From Bauldia sp. (GTDB taxonomy: Bacteria; Pseudomonadota; Alphaproteobacteria; Rhizobiales; Kaistiaceae), in the NCBI GenBank assembly GCA_022841545.1, contig JALHRF010000012.1, positions 1 through 48,961 on the forward strand: DNA of 48,961 nucleotides, given 5' to 3'. This document shows positions 7,245 to 16,456 of the stretch, piece by piece. The notes beneath the pieces were generated by a model that was not told the DNA's origin, ran no database searches, and saw only the letters and a program-made list of their open reading frames with translations. Each line of letters begins with the position of its first letter. Position 1 is the stretch's first letter. The translations under genes were made by a program, and so were the position numbers.

Positions 7245-9257
7245 TCAGCGCGTCGCGGCCAGCAGGCTCGCCAATGCGTTCGCGTCGATGACGGGCAGCG
7301 AGCACGTCTCGCCGCGGCAGACATAGGCGGTTGCCATCCCGGCCAGGGCGGTCTTGTCGGCGGCGGGGTGTCCTGAAGGAAGCGCGGCGGTGTCCTCGTG
7401 GAGCGTGAGGATGACATTGGGCGTAGAGGCGCCGCGGGCGGAGGAGATCAGGCCGGCCGGATCGACGCCCTTGGGATGCACGATCACGACGTCGATGGCG
7501 CCGAGACGAAGGTCGAGCGCGGAGAGCATCGCAGTGGCCGCAAAGAGATTTTCTGTGATCGGCGCAGCGGCGATGATGGCGTCGGCATCGGCGCGATAGG
7601 TGTCGTCACCGGTTAGCCGCCAAAGTCGTATGTTGTTGGCAGCCATGACGGAAGTAGCGCTGGGTGTCGCCTCGTCGGTGATCGAGCGGGGGCGGAGGAT
7701 GAGGGCTTCGGCGTCGTCGGCCGCCAGGAAGTAACCCGGTGAGGACGTGTCCCAATGGTGGCGACGCAGGGAGCCGGCCAGGCGGGTTGCATCGGCGATG
7801 AAGCTGTTGTCGTGCGTCGCCGCTTGGAGCGCCAGCGCGGCCTTGATCATCGCGGCATAGTCCGTGGCGAGGCCGGGATAAACCGACTTGCCTTCGCGCC
7901 AGGCGTGCGCCAGGCGGTCGCCGCGGGACATGGTGTCGAGGATGAACCGGTAGGCGCCGGTGGCGGCGTTGATCCAGTCGGGGCGGGAGAAGGTTTGGCC
8001 GGCGAGGGCGAGCGCTGCGATCATGAGGCCGTTCCAGTCGGCGAGGACCTTGTCGTCGGTCATGGGGCGAACCCGCGTCTCGCGCCGGGCGAGCAACAGG
8101 GTGCGGTCTACGGCGAGGCGCTCCTCGTCGGCAGGAGACAAGAGGTCCATGTGAGCGAGGCGGTTGAGGATCGAGGCGCCCTCGAAGTTGCCTCCGGGCG
8201 TGATGTCGTAGACAGGTTCGAAGAAGGTGGCCTCGTCTTCGCCCAGCACTTCGCGGACTTCCTCGCTCCGCCAGACGTAAAACTTGCCTTCGTGGCCTTC
8301 GGAGTCCGCGTCGATGCTGGCGGCAAAGGCTCCGCCGGGGAGGCGCATTTCGCGAAAGAGCCAGCTGACGGTCTCCTCGATTCGGTTCCGGAACAACGTG
8401 TCCCCGGTGGCGAGGAAGGCATGGGTCATGAGTTCCACGAGCTGCGCATTGTCGTAGAGCATCTTCTCGAAGTGCGGGACCAGCCACCGGGCGTCGACGG
8501 AGTAGCGGGCGAAACCGCCGCCGAGATGATCGTAGATGCCGCCTTGCGCGATGTTGCGGAGGGAGACCAACACCGCTTCGCGGTAGCGCTCATCGGCCGT
8601 ACGGCGTCCGGCGCGCCAGAGCATGTCGAGAAGGCTGGGTTGGGGAAATTTGGGGGCGCCACGAATGCCGCCGTGGGTGAGATCCATGAAGCCTAGGAGA
8701 CGCTCGGCGGCTTGATCGAGCAGCGCACGGTCAACTGGCGCCGCCGGGCCGCCGGGCCGTTTGCGAAGCGCACCGAGTAGATGTGAGCGGTTCTGCTCGA
8801 TCTTCTCGGGCTCCTCACGGAAGATGCGGGCCACCTCTTCGAGGATTGAGACGAAGGAAGGTCGGCCGTAGCGGGCGGTGGGGGGGAAGTAGGTCCCGCC
8901 CCAGATGGGCTCACCCTCGGCGGTCAGGAACATGGTGAGAGGCCATCCGCCCTGTTCGCCGAGGGCATGGAGCGCCGCCATGTAGATTTGATCGATGTCC
9001 GGGCGTTCCTCGCGATCGACCTTGATGTTCACGAAGAGCCGGTTCATCACGCTTGCGGTTTCAGGATCCTCGAAGCTCTCATGCGCCATCACATGACACC
9101 AATGGCAGGCGGCGTACCCGACCGAGAGGAGGATCGGTTTGTTGTCGCGGCGGGCCTCGGCCAAGGCATCCGGCCCCCAGGCGCGCCAATGGACGGGGTT
9201 GTCCCTGTGCTGAAGCAGGTAGGGGCTGGCTTCGTGGCGGAGAAGGTTTTCGCTCAT
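7245..9257 (-). CDS. YyaL/DUF255-type thioredoxin-domain protein
   Basis: A 670-residue cytosolic protein of the DUF255 family (YyaL; mammalian SPATA20). The N-terminal thioredoxin-like domain carries AACHWCHVM with the redox pair C51/C54 and continues with [13 protein letters not shown] and [12 protein letters not shown]. The remainder is an alpha/alpha barrel like that of N-acylglucosamine epimerases and cellulases, for example [17 protein letters not shown] and [13 protein letters not shown]. Its reaction is not established. The ATG at 9257 was chosen because [17 protein letters not shown] is the standard start; a longer reading frame would run antisense through mnmE. It starts only 36 bp from the divergent mnmE start. 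Confidence 0.88.
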   Translation of the reverse strand: MSENLLRHEASPYLLQHRDNPVHWRAWGPDALAEARRDNKPILLSVGYAACHWCHVMAHESFEDPETASVMNRLFVNIKVDREERPDIDQIYMAALHALGEQGGWPLTMFLTAEGEPIWGGTYFPPTARYGRPSFVSILEEVARIFREEPEKIEQNRSHLLGALRKRPGGPAAPVDRALLDQAAERLLGFMDLTHGGIRGAPKFPQPSLLDMLWRAGRRTADERYREAVLVSLRNIAQGGIYDHLGGGFARYSVDARWLVPHFEKMLYDNAQLVELMTHAFLATGDTLFRNRIEETVSWLFREMRLPGGAFAASIDADSEGHEGKFYVWRSEEVREVLGEDEATFFEPVYDITPGGNFEGASILNRLAHMDLLSPADEERLAVDRTLLLARRETRVRPMTDDKVLADWNGLMIAALALAGQTFSRPDWINAATGAYRFILDTMSRGDRLAHAWREGKSVYPGLATDYAAMIKAALALQAATHDNSFIADATRLAGSLRRHHWDTSSPGYFLAADDAEALILRPRSITDEATPSATSVMAANNIRLWRLTGDDTYRADADAIIAAAPITENLFAATAMLSALDLRLGAIDVVIVHPKGVDPAGLISSARGASTPNVILTLHEDTAALPSGHPAADKTALAGMATAYVCRGETCSLPVIDANALASLLAATR

Positions 9258-9293
9258 GTTGCTGAATGTAGGGAATAGCCGGAGTCGGCGACA

Positions 9294-10622
9294 GTGACAG
9301 GGTCGACAATCTTCGCGCTTTCGAGTGGGGCTGTTCCTTCGGGGATCGCCATTGTCCGGATAAGTGGGCCGAGCGTTCGGGTCGCCCTCGAAACATTGAT
9401 CGATTCGGTTCCGGAACCACGAAGGGCGATCCTTGCGTCCCTGCACGGTGCTGACGGCTCGGTGATTGATCGCGGCCTTGTGCTGTTTTTTCCGGCCCCC
9501 AGGAGTTTCACGGGCGAGGACCTCGCGGAGCTCCACGTCCATGGCGGGCGAGCGGTTGTGTCGGCAGTCCTGGCGCGGCTCGGTCAGTTGCCAGCGCTTC
9601 GGCCTGCCGAGCCGGGGGAGTTTACCCGCCGCGCTTTCCTGAACGGTCGGGTCGACCTCACGGAGGTGGAGGGACTGGCAGACCTCATACAAGCGGAGAC
9701 GGAGGCCCAGCGTCGGCAGGCGTTGCGCCAGTCGTCGGGGCGTCTGAGGCACGTATTTGATGGTTGGAGGGCGCGTCTGATTGGAGCCCGAGCGATGGTG
9801 GAGGCGGAGCTCGACTTCGCGGACGAGGAGGACGTCCCGGGGTCGGTGTCTGATCTGGGCTGGGCAAAGGCGATGGAGATCGCCGAGGAAATCGGGCGTC
9901 AGCTCGATGACCAGGGTCGCGGTGAACGCATTCGGGAGGGGGCGGAGGTCGTCCTTCTAGGGCCGGTGAACGCCGGTAAGTCAAGTCTGATCAATGCTCT
10001 ATCGAAGCGGGACGTCGCGATCGCATCGCCGGAGCCCGGCACGACCCGAGACATCATTGAGGTCCGGATGGATATTGGTGGATATCCGTTCACCCTCGTG
10101 GATACCGCGGGCCTTCGCGAGGCCGAGGGATTGGTGGAACGCGAAGGCATGCGTCGCGCGCGGGTGCGGGCGCAAGGCGCAGACCTGATTCTAGCCGTGG
10201 AAGACGTGACCGATGCGATCCCGGGGGTGGTCGTTGAAGGAGATGCGGTCGTCGTTCGGGTGGGCGCGAAGGTCGACCTGGTTGATTCGGTGCAGGAACG
10301 AGCCCGGCTTTCTGCGATCTTCGACGTCCTCGTTTCCGCCGACACGGGCGAGGGCCTCGACATCCTTCTGAACCGGCTCTTGATATTCGCACGGGAGCGC
10401 ATGGAGCCGGGTGAGTCCTCCGTGATCACTCGCGCCCGCCATCGTGCGTCTCTGGAGAAATGCCGCGCAGCGCTCGTGCAGTCTGGTGATCCGACGCTGC
10501 CGATTGAACTCCGGGCGGAGGAGTTGCGGCGCGCGTCGGATGAATTGGGGCGGCTGACCGGGCGCATCGACGTCGAGGATCTGCTCGACGTGATTTTCCG
10601 GGACTTCTGCATCGGCAAGTAG
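9294..10622 (+). CDS. mnmE: tRNA uridine-5-carboxymethylaminomethyl synthesis GTPase MnmE
   Basis: With MnmG it modifies the wobble uridine of certain tRNAs (cmnm5U), using GTP, a tetrahydrofolate C1 unit and glycine. The 442-residue product has the N-terminal folate-binding domain (to about residue 120, with [16 protein letters not shown] and [17 protein letters not shown]), the helical domain, an inserted G domain with G1 [10 protein letters not shown]2 EPGTTRD and G3 DTAG, and the conserved C-terminal FCIGK whose cysteine is functionally important. G4 reads AKVD in place of NKxD. Start is GTG at 9294 with GGAG nine bases upstream. mnmG follows after a parS site. Confidence 0.95.
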   Translation: MTGSTIFALSSGAVPSGIAIVRISGPSVRVALETLIDSVPEPRRAILASLHGADGSVIDRGLVLFFPAPRSFTGEDLAELHVHGGRAVVSAVLARLGQLPALRPAEPGEFTRRAFLNGRVDLTEVEGLADLIQAETEAQRRQALRQSSGRLRHVFDGWRARLIGARAMVEAELDFADEEDVPGSVSDLGWAKAMEIAEEIGRQLDDQGRGERIREGAEVVLLGPVNAGKSSLINALSKRDVAIASPEPGTTRDIIEVRMDIGGYPFTLVDTAGLREAEGLVEREGMRRARVRAQGADLILAVEDVTDAIPGVVVEGDAVVVRVGAKVDLVDSVQERARLSAIFDVLVSADTGEGLDILLNRLLIFARERMEPGESSVITRARHRASLEKCRAALVQSGDPTLPIELRAEELRRASDELGRLTGRIDVEDLLDVIFRDFCIGK

Positions 10623-10627
10623 GGGCC

Positions 10628-10643
10628 TGTTTCACGTGAAACA
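10628..10643. promoter_or_regulatory. parS: parS centromere site, perfect 16-bp palindrome
   Basis: TGTTTCACGTGAAACA matches the conserved chromosomal parS consensus exactly. It lies between mnmE and mnmG, about 2.6 kb from parA. ParB loads here, spreads using CTP, and ParA moves the complex to segregate the origin. Function is inferred from the exact match and context. Confidence 0.92.
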
Positions 10644-10687
10644 CCAACGCTTTGACCGGAGCTCCCGGTTCCGCTAGGGAGTTTCCG

Positions 10688-12547
10688 ATGCGGACATTCG
10701 ACGTCATTGTCGTTGGCGGGGGCCATGCCGGCACGGAGGCTGCCGCGGCAGCCGCACGCCTGGGCGCGCGGACGGCACTCGTGACGCACAGCTTCGCCAC
10801 GGTCGGCGCCATGTCGTGCAACCCCGCCATAGGCGGGCTGGGGAAGGGTCACCTCGTCCGTGAAGTCGATGCACTCGACGGGATCATGGGAATTGCCGCC
10901 GACCGGGCCGGCATCCAGTTCCGCATGCTCAATCGCCGGAAGGGTCCCGCGGTGCGCGGACCCCGTGCCCAGGCCGACCGCAAGCTCTACAAATCGGCGG
11001 TGCAGGATCTGCTCCGCGCGTTACCGCTCCTCACCGTCGTCGAGGCGGAGGTCGACGACCTCACCATCGCCGATGGGCGGGTGTCGGGTGCGCGGCTGGG
11101 CAATGGCGAAGAGCTTGCCGCCGCCGCCGTGGTCATCACGACCGGCACGTTCCTTCGGGGCCTGATTCATATCGGCGACACCCGGATCCCGGCCGGCCGT
11201 GCCGGCGAGGGCCCGGCGGTGGGGCTCGCGGAGACGCTTGCGCGGCTGGGGTTCGCGCTTGGGCGGCTCAAGACCGGGACGCCGCCGCGGATCGACGGTC
11301 GCACGATCGACTGGGGTGCGGTCGACATGCAGGCCGGGGACGAGGCGCCGACGCCGTTTTCGTTCATGACGAATCGGATCACAACGCCGCAGATTTCGTG
11401 TGGAGTTACCCGGACGACGGGCGAGACGCACCGGATCATCACGGACAACCTGCATCGTTCGGCGATGTATTCGGGACGGATCGAGAGCCGGGGTCCACGC
11501 TATTGCCCCTCGATCGAGGACAAGGTCGTCCGCTTCGGCGAGCGTGACGGGCACCAGATCTTCCTCGAGCCGGAGGGCCTGGACGACGACACGGTATACC
11601 CGAACGGTATCTCGACCTCGCTCCCCGAGGAGGTCCAGCTTGCGGTGGTGGCGTCGATTCCCGGGCTCGAGAACGCGCGGGTGATACGTCCCGGCTACGC
11701 CATCGAGTATGACCATGTGGACCCGCGGGAACTGGACGCGACGCTGGAATGCCGGCGCCTGCCTGGCCTCTTCCTGGCCGGGCAGATCAATGGCACGACG
11801 GGCTACGAGGAGGCGGCGGGACAGGGGCTGGTCGCCGGCCTCAATGCGGCGCGCCGCGCCGGTGGCAGGGAGGGGATCGCACTGTCGCGGACCGAGGCCT
11901 ATATCGGAGTGATGATCGACGACCTCGTTACCCGCGGCGTCAGCGAACCGTACCGGATGTTCACGTCGCGGGCCGAGTACCGGCTATCGCTCAGGGCCGA
12001 CAACGCCGACCGGCGTTTGACGCCGCAGGGCGTGGAACTCGGGCTGGTTGGGCGTGCCCGGCGGGACGCCTTCCAGGCGGCGGCGGAACGACTCGAGGCA
12101 GCGGCGACGCAGATGAACGCGCTGTCGCTCACGCCGAGCGAGGCCGGTCGGGTCGGGCTCCACCTCAACGCCGACGGCGTGCGGCGGAACGCGCACGAGC
12201 TCCTGGCGCGCCCGGACGTGACGATGGAGACGCTGGCCGGCATCTGGCCGCACCTCGCCGAGTTCGGCCGATTTGTTTCCGAACAGGTGGAGATCGATGC
12301 GAAGTATGCGGTCTACCTGGATAGGCAGACCTCGGACATCGACGCGATCCGCAAGGAGGAGGGCATCCAGCTACCGGCTGATCTGGACATCGCGGGAATC
12401 GCCGGATTGTCCAATGAGATCAAGGAGAAGCTTCAACGGGTAAGACCCGCCACGCTGGCGCAGGCGAGCCGCATCGACGGCATGACGCCCGCGGCGATCG
12501 CCCTCCTGCTCGCGCGCGTCAAGCGCCACCCGCGCAATGCGGCCTGA
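10688..12547 (+). CDS. mnmG: tRNA uridine-5-carboxymethylaminomethyl modification FAD enzyme MnmG
   Basis: FAD- and NADH-dependent partner of MnmE in wobble-uridine modification (formerly GidA). The 619-residue product opens with [16 protein letters not shown], the dinucleotide-binding loop, and has [15 protein letters not shown], the signature [11 protein letters not shown], and [27 protein letters not shown]. The C-terminal helical domain that contacts MnmE is complete. The ATG at 10688 gives the standard [12 protein letters not shown] start; an in-frame codon at 10652 would add 12 residues without similarity and lie close to parS. Its last 11 bases overlap the rsmG start, so the two are probably cotranslated. 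Confidence 0.96.
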   Translation: MRTFDVIVVGGGHAGTEAAAAAARLGARTALVTHSFATVGAMSCNPAIGGLGKGHLVREVDALDGIMGIAADRAGIQFRMLNRRKGPAVRGPRAQADRKLYKSAVQDLLRALPLLTVVEAEVDDLTIADGRVSGARLGNGEELAAAAVVITTGTFLRGLIHIGDTRIPAGRAGEGPAVGLAETLARLGFALGRLKTGTPPRIDGRTIDWGAVDMQAGDEAPTPFSFMTNRITTPQISCGVTRTTGETHRIITDNLHRSAMYSGRIESRGPRYCPSIEDKVVRFGERDGHQIFLEPEGLDDDTVYPNGISTSLPEEVQLAVVASIPGLENARVIRPGYAIEYDHVDPRELDATLECRRLPGLFLAGQINGTTGYEEAAGQGLVAGLNAARRAGGREGIALSRTEAYIGVMIDDLVTRGVSEPYRMFTSRAEYRLSLRADNADRRLTPQGVELGLVGRARRDAFQAAAERLEAAATQMNALSLTPSEAGRVGLHLNADGVRRNAHELLARPDVTMETLAGIWPHLAEFGRFVSEQVEIDAKYAVYLDRQTSDIDAIRKEEGIQLPADLDIAGIAGLSNEIKEKLQRVRPATLAQASRIDGMTPAAIALLLARVKRHPRNAA

Positions 12548-13205
12548 CGCGTCGCCGGGCCTCGCGGCCCTGCAGGCGCTGCTTCCGGTTTCACGTGAAA
12601 CATATGACCGTCTCGCCACGCTGGTCGGGCTGGTGAAGAAGTGGCAACGGGTGGAGAACCTCGTCGCGGCGAGCACGCTCGATGCAATCTGGACCCGTCA
12701 TGTTGCGGATAGCGCGCAACTGGTCGCCCTTTTGCCGACGGCAAGGCAATGGCTCGATCTCGGCAGCGGCGGCGGCTTTCCGGGCCTGGTGACCGCCATC
12801 CTGCTCAGCGGCGGCCGTGATGGCGGGCAGGTGCATCTCGTCGAGAGCAACACCCGGAAATGCGCCTTCCTCCGGGCCGCCGCGCGGGAAACGGGGGCGC
12901 CGGCGACCATCCATCAAGGGCGGATCGAGGACGTATTGGCGGCCTGGACGGCGCCGACCGACGCCATATCGGCGCGGGCGCTGGCCCCGTTGCCAGTTCT
13001 GCTCCGCCAGTCGGGCCACCTGATCAGCTCCGACCGGCCTGCGGCCTTCTTTAAAGGCGTGGATTATCGACGCGAGGTCGACGAAGCCGCTCAATCCTGG
13101 GACTTCGATCTGGTAATACATCCCAGCCGAATCAGCGAAGGCTCGGTGATTCTCGAAGTCAGCCGAGCCGTTCCGAAGGCTGACGGCCGGACATCGAGGC
13201 CATGA
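12537..13205 (+). CDS. rsmG: 16S rRNA (guanine-527-N7)-methyltransferase
   Basis: Methylates N7 of G527 in the decoding region of 16S rRNA using SAM (formerly GidB). The 222-residue product has [22 protein letters not shown], the SAM-binding [13 protein letters not shown] near residues 73-85 and [15 protein letters not shown]. The VSRETYD segment near residue 18 is encoded by a parS site inside the gene; a similar VSRET string occurs in many alphaproteobacterial RsmG proteins for the same reason. The ATG overlaps the mnmG stop by 11 bp, and its own stop overlaps the parA start by 4 bp, giving an mnmG-rsmG-parA-parB run. Confidence 0.95.
   Translation: MRPDASPGLAALQALLPVSRETYDRLATLVGLVKKWQRVENLVAASTLDAIWTRHVADSAQLVALLPTARQWLDLGSGGGFPGLVTAILLSGGRDGGQVHLVESNTRKCAFLRAAARETGAPATIHQGRIEDVLAAWTAPTDAISARALAPLPVLLRQSGHLISSDRPAAFFKGVDYRREVDEAAQSWDFDLVIHPSRISEGSVILEVSRAVPKADGRTSRP
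12587..12602. promoter_or_regulatory. parS: parS site within rsmG (one mismatch)
   Basis: GGTTTCACGTGAAACA matches the parS consensus at 15 of 16 positions, with the TTTCACGTGAAA core intact. It lies about 600 bp upstream of parA and inside the rsmG coding sequence, so it is under both coding and ParB-binding constraint. Confidence 0.85.
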
Positions 13206-14011
13206 GCCTGCCAGCCACTCCGCGCGTCATTGCCCTCGCCAACCAGAAGGGCGGCGTCGGCAAGACCACGACGGCGATCAATCTCGGGACGGCGCTCGCC
13301 GCGACCGGAGAGGAAGTGCTGGTCGTCGACCTCGACCCACAAGGCAATGCCTCGACGGGACTGGGGATCGACCGGAAGAGCCGTACCGTATCGACCTACG
13401 ACCTGCTGCTCGGCGAAGCGCCGCTTGACGAAATCGCCCTGCCGACGGCGGTCCCGCAAGTCTCGGTCGCGCCGTCGACCCTCGATCTTCTCGGCGTGGA
13501 ACTCGAGATCGCCGCGATGCCGGACCGGGCATACCGGCTTCGCCAGGCGCTGGCTGCGGCCAAGGAATCGAGTCGGGGCCGAAACTACACGTATGTTCTG
13601 GTCGATTGCCCGCCGTCCCTCAACCTCCTCACCATCAACGCCATGGCCGCCTCGCATTCGGTGCTGGTCCCGCTCCAGTGCGAGTTCTTCGCGCTCGAAG
13701 GTCTCAGCCAGCTCCTGCACACCGTCGAGCAGGTGAAGCAATCGCTCAATCCGGAGCTCACCATCCACGGTATCGTGCTCACCATGTTCGACAGCCGGAA
13801 CTCCCTGTCCGGCCAGGTGGTCGCCGATGTGCGCGCGCATATGGGGGCGGCCGTCTACGAGACCGTCATCCCGCGAAACGTAAGGGTTTCCGAGGCACCG
13901 TCGCACGGCAAGCCGGTGCTCCTCTACGACTTCAAGAGCTCCGGTAGCCAGGCCTATCTCCGGCTTGCGGCCGAGATCATCCAGCGCGAGCGGACGCTTC
14001 GCGCGGCATGA
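13202..14011 (+). CDS. parA: Chromosome partitioning ATPase ParA
   Basis: Walker-type ATPase that forms a nucleoid gradient pulling ParB-parS complexes apart. The 269-residue product has the deviant Walker A ANQKGGVGKTTT at about residues 13-24, VVDLDPQGNAS, the Walker B region VLVDCPPSL, and SRNSLSGQV in the second half. There is no N-terminal helix-turn-helix domain, so it is the short chromosomal (Soj) type. The start overlaps the rsmG stop (ATGA, 13202-13205). A palindromic GGTTAACC lies in the 73-bp gap before parB but is too short to assign. Confidence 0.96.
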   Translation: MSLPATPRVIALANQKGGVGKTTTAINLGTALAATGEEVLVVDLDPQGNASTGLGIDRKSRTVSTYDLLLGEAPLDEIALPTAVPQVSVAPSTLDLLGVELEIAAMPDRAYRLRQALAAAKESSRGRNYTYVLVDCPPSLNLLTINAMAASHSVLVPLQCEFFALEGLSQLLHTVEQVKQSLNPELTIHGIVLTMFDSRNSLSGQVVADVRAHMGAAVYETVIPRNVRVSEAPSHGKPVLLYDFKSSGSQAYLRLAAEIIQRERTLRAA

Positions 14012-14084
14012 CGATTCGGACTCGAAACGGCCTTTGTAACGGTTGGTTAACCATAATTTCAGGCATGAACAAAAGGAGCCTCTG

Positions 14085-14945
14085 ATGGCGGACGAAGCAT
14101 CGCGGCGGCGTCTCGGGCGTGGCCTCGCGGCGCTGATCGGCGAGACCGGGGGCGAGGTGGCGTCGCCCGACCGGCGCGCCCCGCGGCGCCTGCCGGTGGC
14201 GATGTTGCGCCCCAACCCGCGCAACCCGCGCAAGAACTTCGATGATGGCGATCTGGCCGATCTCGCAGCCTCGATCCGCGAGCGGGGCGTGGTGCAGGCC
14301 ATCCTCGTCCGCCCGGCACCCGGCGGCGGCGACGGCTACGAAATCATCGCCGGGGAGCGGCGATGGCGGGCGGCGCAGCGCGCCGGGCTGCACGAGGTGC
14401 CGATCGTCGTCCATGACGTGAGCGACCGCGAGGCGCTGGAGCTCGCGATCATCGAGAACGTCCAGCGGGCCGACCTCAATCCGCTGGAGGAGGCGATCGG
14501 CTACCAGCAACTGATCGACGAGCACGGCTACAGCCAGGGCCAGCTCGGCGACGTGATCGGCAAGAGCCGACCGCATATCGCCAACACGCTTCGCCTGCTC
14601 AAGCTGCCCGAGCCGGTGCAGGCCTATGTGCGGGCTGGGCAGCTCTCCGCCGGCCATGCCCGCGCGCTGGTGACGCTGGACGACCCGGAGGCCGCGGCGC
14701 GGCGGATCGTCGAGGCAGGCATGAGCGTCCGCGAGGCGGAGGCGATGGGAGAGACCGCCCGCCGGAAGGCCGGCAAGCGGGCGCCGGAGACCAAGAGCGC
14801 CGATACCAAGGCGGTCGAGAAGCAGCTCGCCGACGTGCTCGGGCTCGATGTCGCGATCAAGTATGGGCCGAAGGGGGGCGATGTCCGCATCCGCTACCGG
14901 ACGCTGGAGCAGCTCGACGACATCGTGCGGCGGCTGCGCGGCTGA
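14085..14945 (+). CDS. parB: Chromosome partitioning CTPase ParB
   Basis: Binds parS, slides along DNA as a CTP-dependent clamp and stimulates ParA. The 286-residue product starts MADEASRRRLGRGLAALIG, the positively charged N-terminal segment that contacts ParA. It has LRPNPRNPRKNFDD, the CTP-binding GERRWRAAQRAG near residues 90-101, IENVQRADLNPLEEA, the helix-turn-helix region YSQGQLGDVIGKSRPHIANTLRLLKL and a C-terminal dimerisation domain. AGGAG at 14074-14078 precedes the ATG at a good distance, which favours it over an in-frame codon at 14043. The two parS sites upstream are its expected targets. Confidence 0.96.
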   Translation: MADEASRRRLGRGLAALIGETGGEVASPDRRAPRRLPVAMLRPNPRNPRKNFDDGDLADLAASIRERGVVQAILVRPAPGGGDGYEIIAGERRWRAAQRAGLHEVPIVVHDVSDREALELAIIENVQRADLNPLEEAIGYQQLIDEHGYSQGQLGDVIGKSRPHIANTLRLLKLPEPVQAYVRAGQLSAGHARALVTLDDPEAAARRIVEAGMSVREAEAMGETARRKAGKRAPETKSADTKAVEKQLADVLGLDVAIKYGPKGGDVRIRYRTLEQLDDIVRRLRG

Positions 14946-14970
14946 GCGGCCGGCCTTTCGGCAAGTGGCG

Positions 14971-16278
14971 TCACGCCGCGACTGCGTCGAGGAATTCGGA
15001 GAACGCGTCTGCCCCGTGCTCCGGTTCGCTGCCGGCCATGACCGACAGCGCAAAGGACAGCGCCGAGATGGCCGGCGAGCGCCCCGCCGTCGCGCCGTGG
15101 GCCGCGCCGGCGCCGAGGTTCATGACCAGCGTCGGGCAGCAGAACAGCGCCAGGCGCACCACGCGGCGCCAGTCGGGCGGGAGCCCGTCACGGGCCGCGA
15201 GGGCTGCGACCAGCGGCCGCCACACATGCTCGACCTTGAGGTCGAGAAACCCCCGGCGGAGCGGTGGCAGCGCCCAGTCGTGATCGACGACGATGCAGCC
15301 GTCTTCCACGGCGACACTCACCGTGAACCTCTGGTCTGCCTCGCCGGGGTGATAGAGCCAGAACGGGTGGGCGAAGACGTTGTGGAAGGTGGCCTTCACG
15401 TCGGCGAGAAGCGCGGGAACGTGCTCTCCGGCGAAGGCGGGGTCAAACATCACCAGCCGGCTGTCGCCGTCGCGCGCCTCGATCCAGACATTGGCGTTGT
15501 GCGCGTCGCCGTGGGCGGTGGCCGCGCCGCCGGCGAGGCGGTGCGGGGCAAGGCGGTGGAGGCTCGCGTCGAACAGGGCGGCGAGGGTGTCGGCATAGTC
15601 GACGCCGTTGATGCGCCAGCGAAGCGCGGCGAAGTCGGCCCAGGGGAGGGTGAGGCCCGGCAGGGCGATATCGCGGCCGAGATAGAAGCGGGCGGCCCGG
15701 CCGGCGAGACGCGAAGCGTCCGAAGCGTCGCACAGGCGGTTGTGGAAGAGCTGGTGGATGGCCTCGGCGCGGACATCGGCGGCGGATGCCGTGTGCAGCG
15801 TCTCGAGGTAGACCGCGCCCACCCGGCGGTCGAGTTCCGCCTGTAAACGCAAGAGGTTAGGGACGTCCTGCGGGTCGCCGCCGCGCTCGATGTCGAGGCA
15901 GGCGGAGGCGAGCTGGCGGTCGCGGCGATAGGCGTAGAGGAGGATCTGGTGGCCGGGTTTTCGCGAGATCATCGCCGGCATGTCCACCGGTAGTCCGGCG
16001 CGCTGGAGGAGTTCGGCGCGGTAGTATTCCTCGACGGTGCCTTCCTCGCCCTCCTCCTGGTGGAACTTGAAGAAGAAGCGGCGGCCGTCGGCGACGTCGA
16101 CCAGCCCGTTGAGGGAGTTGAGGCTGCTCCAGTCGGCGGTGATGGTGACGCCGACGACGTCAAGACCGAAGCTGCCGACGACGAGACGGGCGACGACAGC
16201 CTCCGCGTCATGCAGACGACGTTCGGCGACAAGCCGACGCGCGAGCGCCGTCGGCGCGAGGTCGTCGGCAGCGGTCAC
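14971..16278 (-). CDS. Aminoglycoside-phosphotransferase-fold kinase, substrate unknown
   Basis: A 435-residue cytosolic protein with the APH/choline-kinase catalytic core: AHGDAHNANVW gives H256, D258 and N263 of the catalytic loop, MFDPAF gives the metal-binding D279, and FFFKFHQEE offers a candidate ATP-binding K71. Long flanking segments on both sides are unlike typical antibiotic kinases, so a metabolic or small-molecule substrate is more likely than drug resistance. Start is GTG at 16278. In several related genomes holA-region genes follow parB; here this minus-strand gene occupies the slot. It diverges from the M20 gene, with a palindromic operator candidate between them. I cannot assign a substrate. 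Confidence 0.72.
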   Translation of the reverse strand: MTAADDLAPTALARRLVAERRLHDAEAVVARLVVGSFGLDVVGVTITADWSSLNSLNGLVDVADGRRFFFKFHQEEGEEGTVEEYYRAELLQRAGLPVDMPAMISRKPGHQILLYAYRRDRQLASACLDIERGGDPQDVPNLLRLQAELDRRVGAVYLETLHTASAADVRAEAIHQLFHNRLCDASDASRLAGRAARFYLGRDIALPGLTLPWADFAALRWRINGVDYADTLAALFDASLHRLAPHRLAGGAATAHGDAHNANVWIEARDGDSRLVMFDPAFAGEHVPALLADVKATFHNVFAHPFWLYHPGEADQRFTVSVAVEDGCIVVDHDWALPPLRRGFLDLKVEHVWRPLVAALAARDGLPPDWRRVVRLALFCCPTLVMNLGAGAAHGATAGRSPAISALSFALSVMAGSEPEHGADAFSEFLDAVAA

Positions 16279-16369
16279 GATGACCGCCCGCTATCCGGAA
16301 AGGACATAACCATGCGCCTGCCGTGCAGCTCCTTTGACACGCGCCGCCAGCCTCGCGTCTTCGTCGCTG

Positions 16370-16385
16370 TTCGTCAACTGACGAA
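16370..16385. promoter_or_regulatory. Palindromic operator candidate, copy 1
   Basis: TTCGTCA AC TGACGAA has two perfect 7-bp arms around a 2-bp spacer. It lies between the divergent kinase (start 16278) and M20 gene (start 16457). A closely matching site lies upstream of the ABC importer at 18617-18630; both are followed by (A/G)TAG. It is a likely binding site for the TetR regulator at 17645. Confidence 0.6.
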
Positions 16386-16456
16386 TAGGGATGGACGCGA
16401 CGGCGCGGCGGGGGATATCTTCGCCCCAAATCCGGCCGAGCGAGGTGCGCGCGGAC

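Noticed and set aside
14041-14060. TTAA-containing palindrome between parA and parB as a CtrA site
   Set aside because: Only one TTAA half-site is present; the second half at the right spacing is missing.
14971-16278. Antibiotic resistance phosphotransferase
   Set aside because: Only the generic kinase core is shared. The flanking domains and the catabolic context do not support a resistance role.
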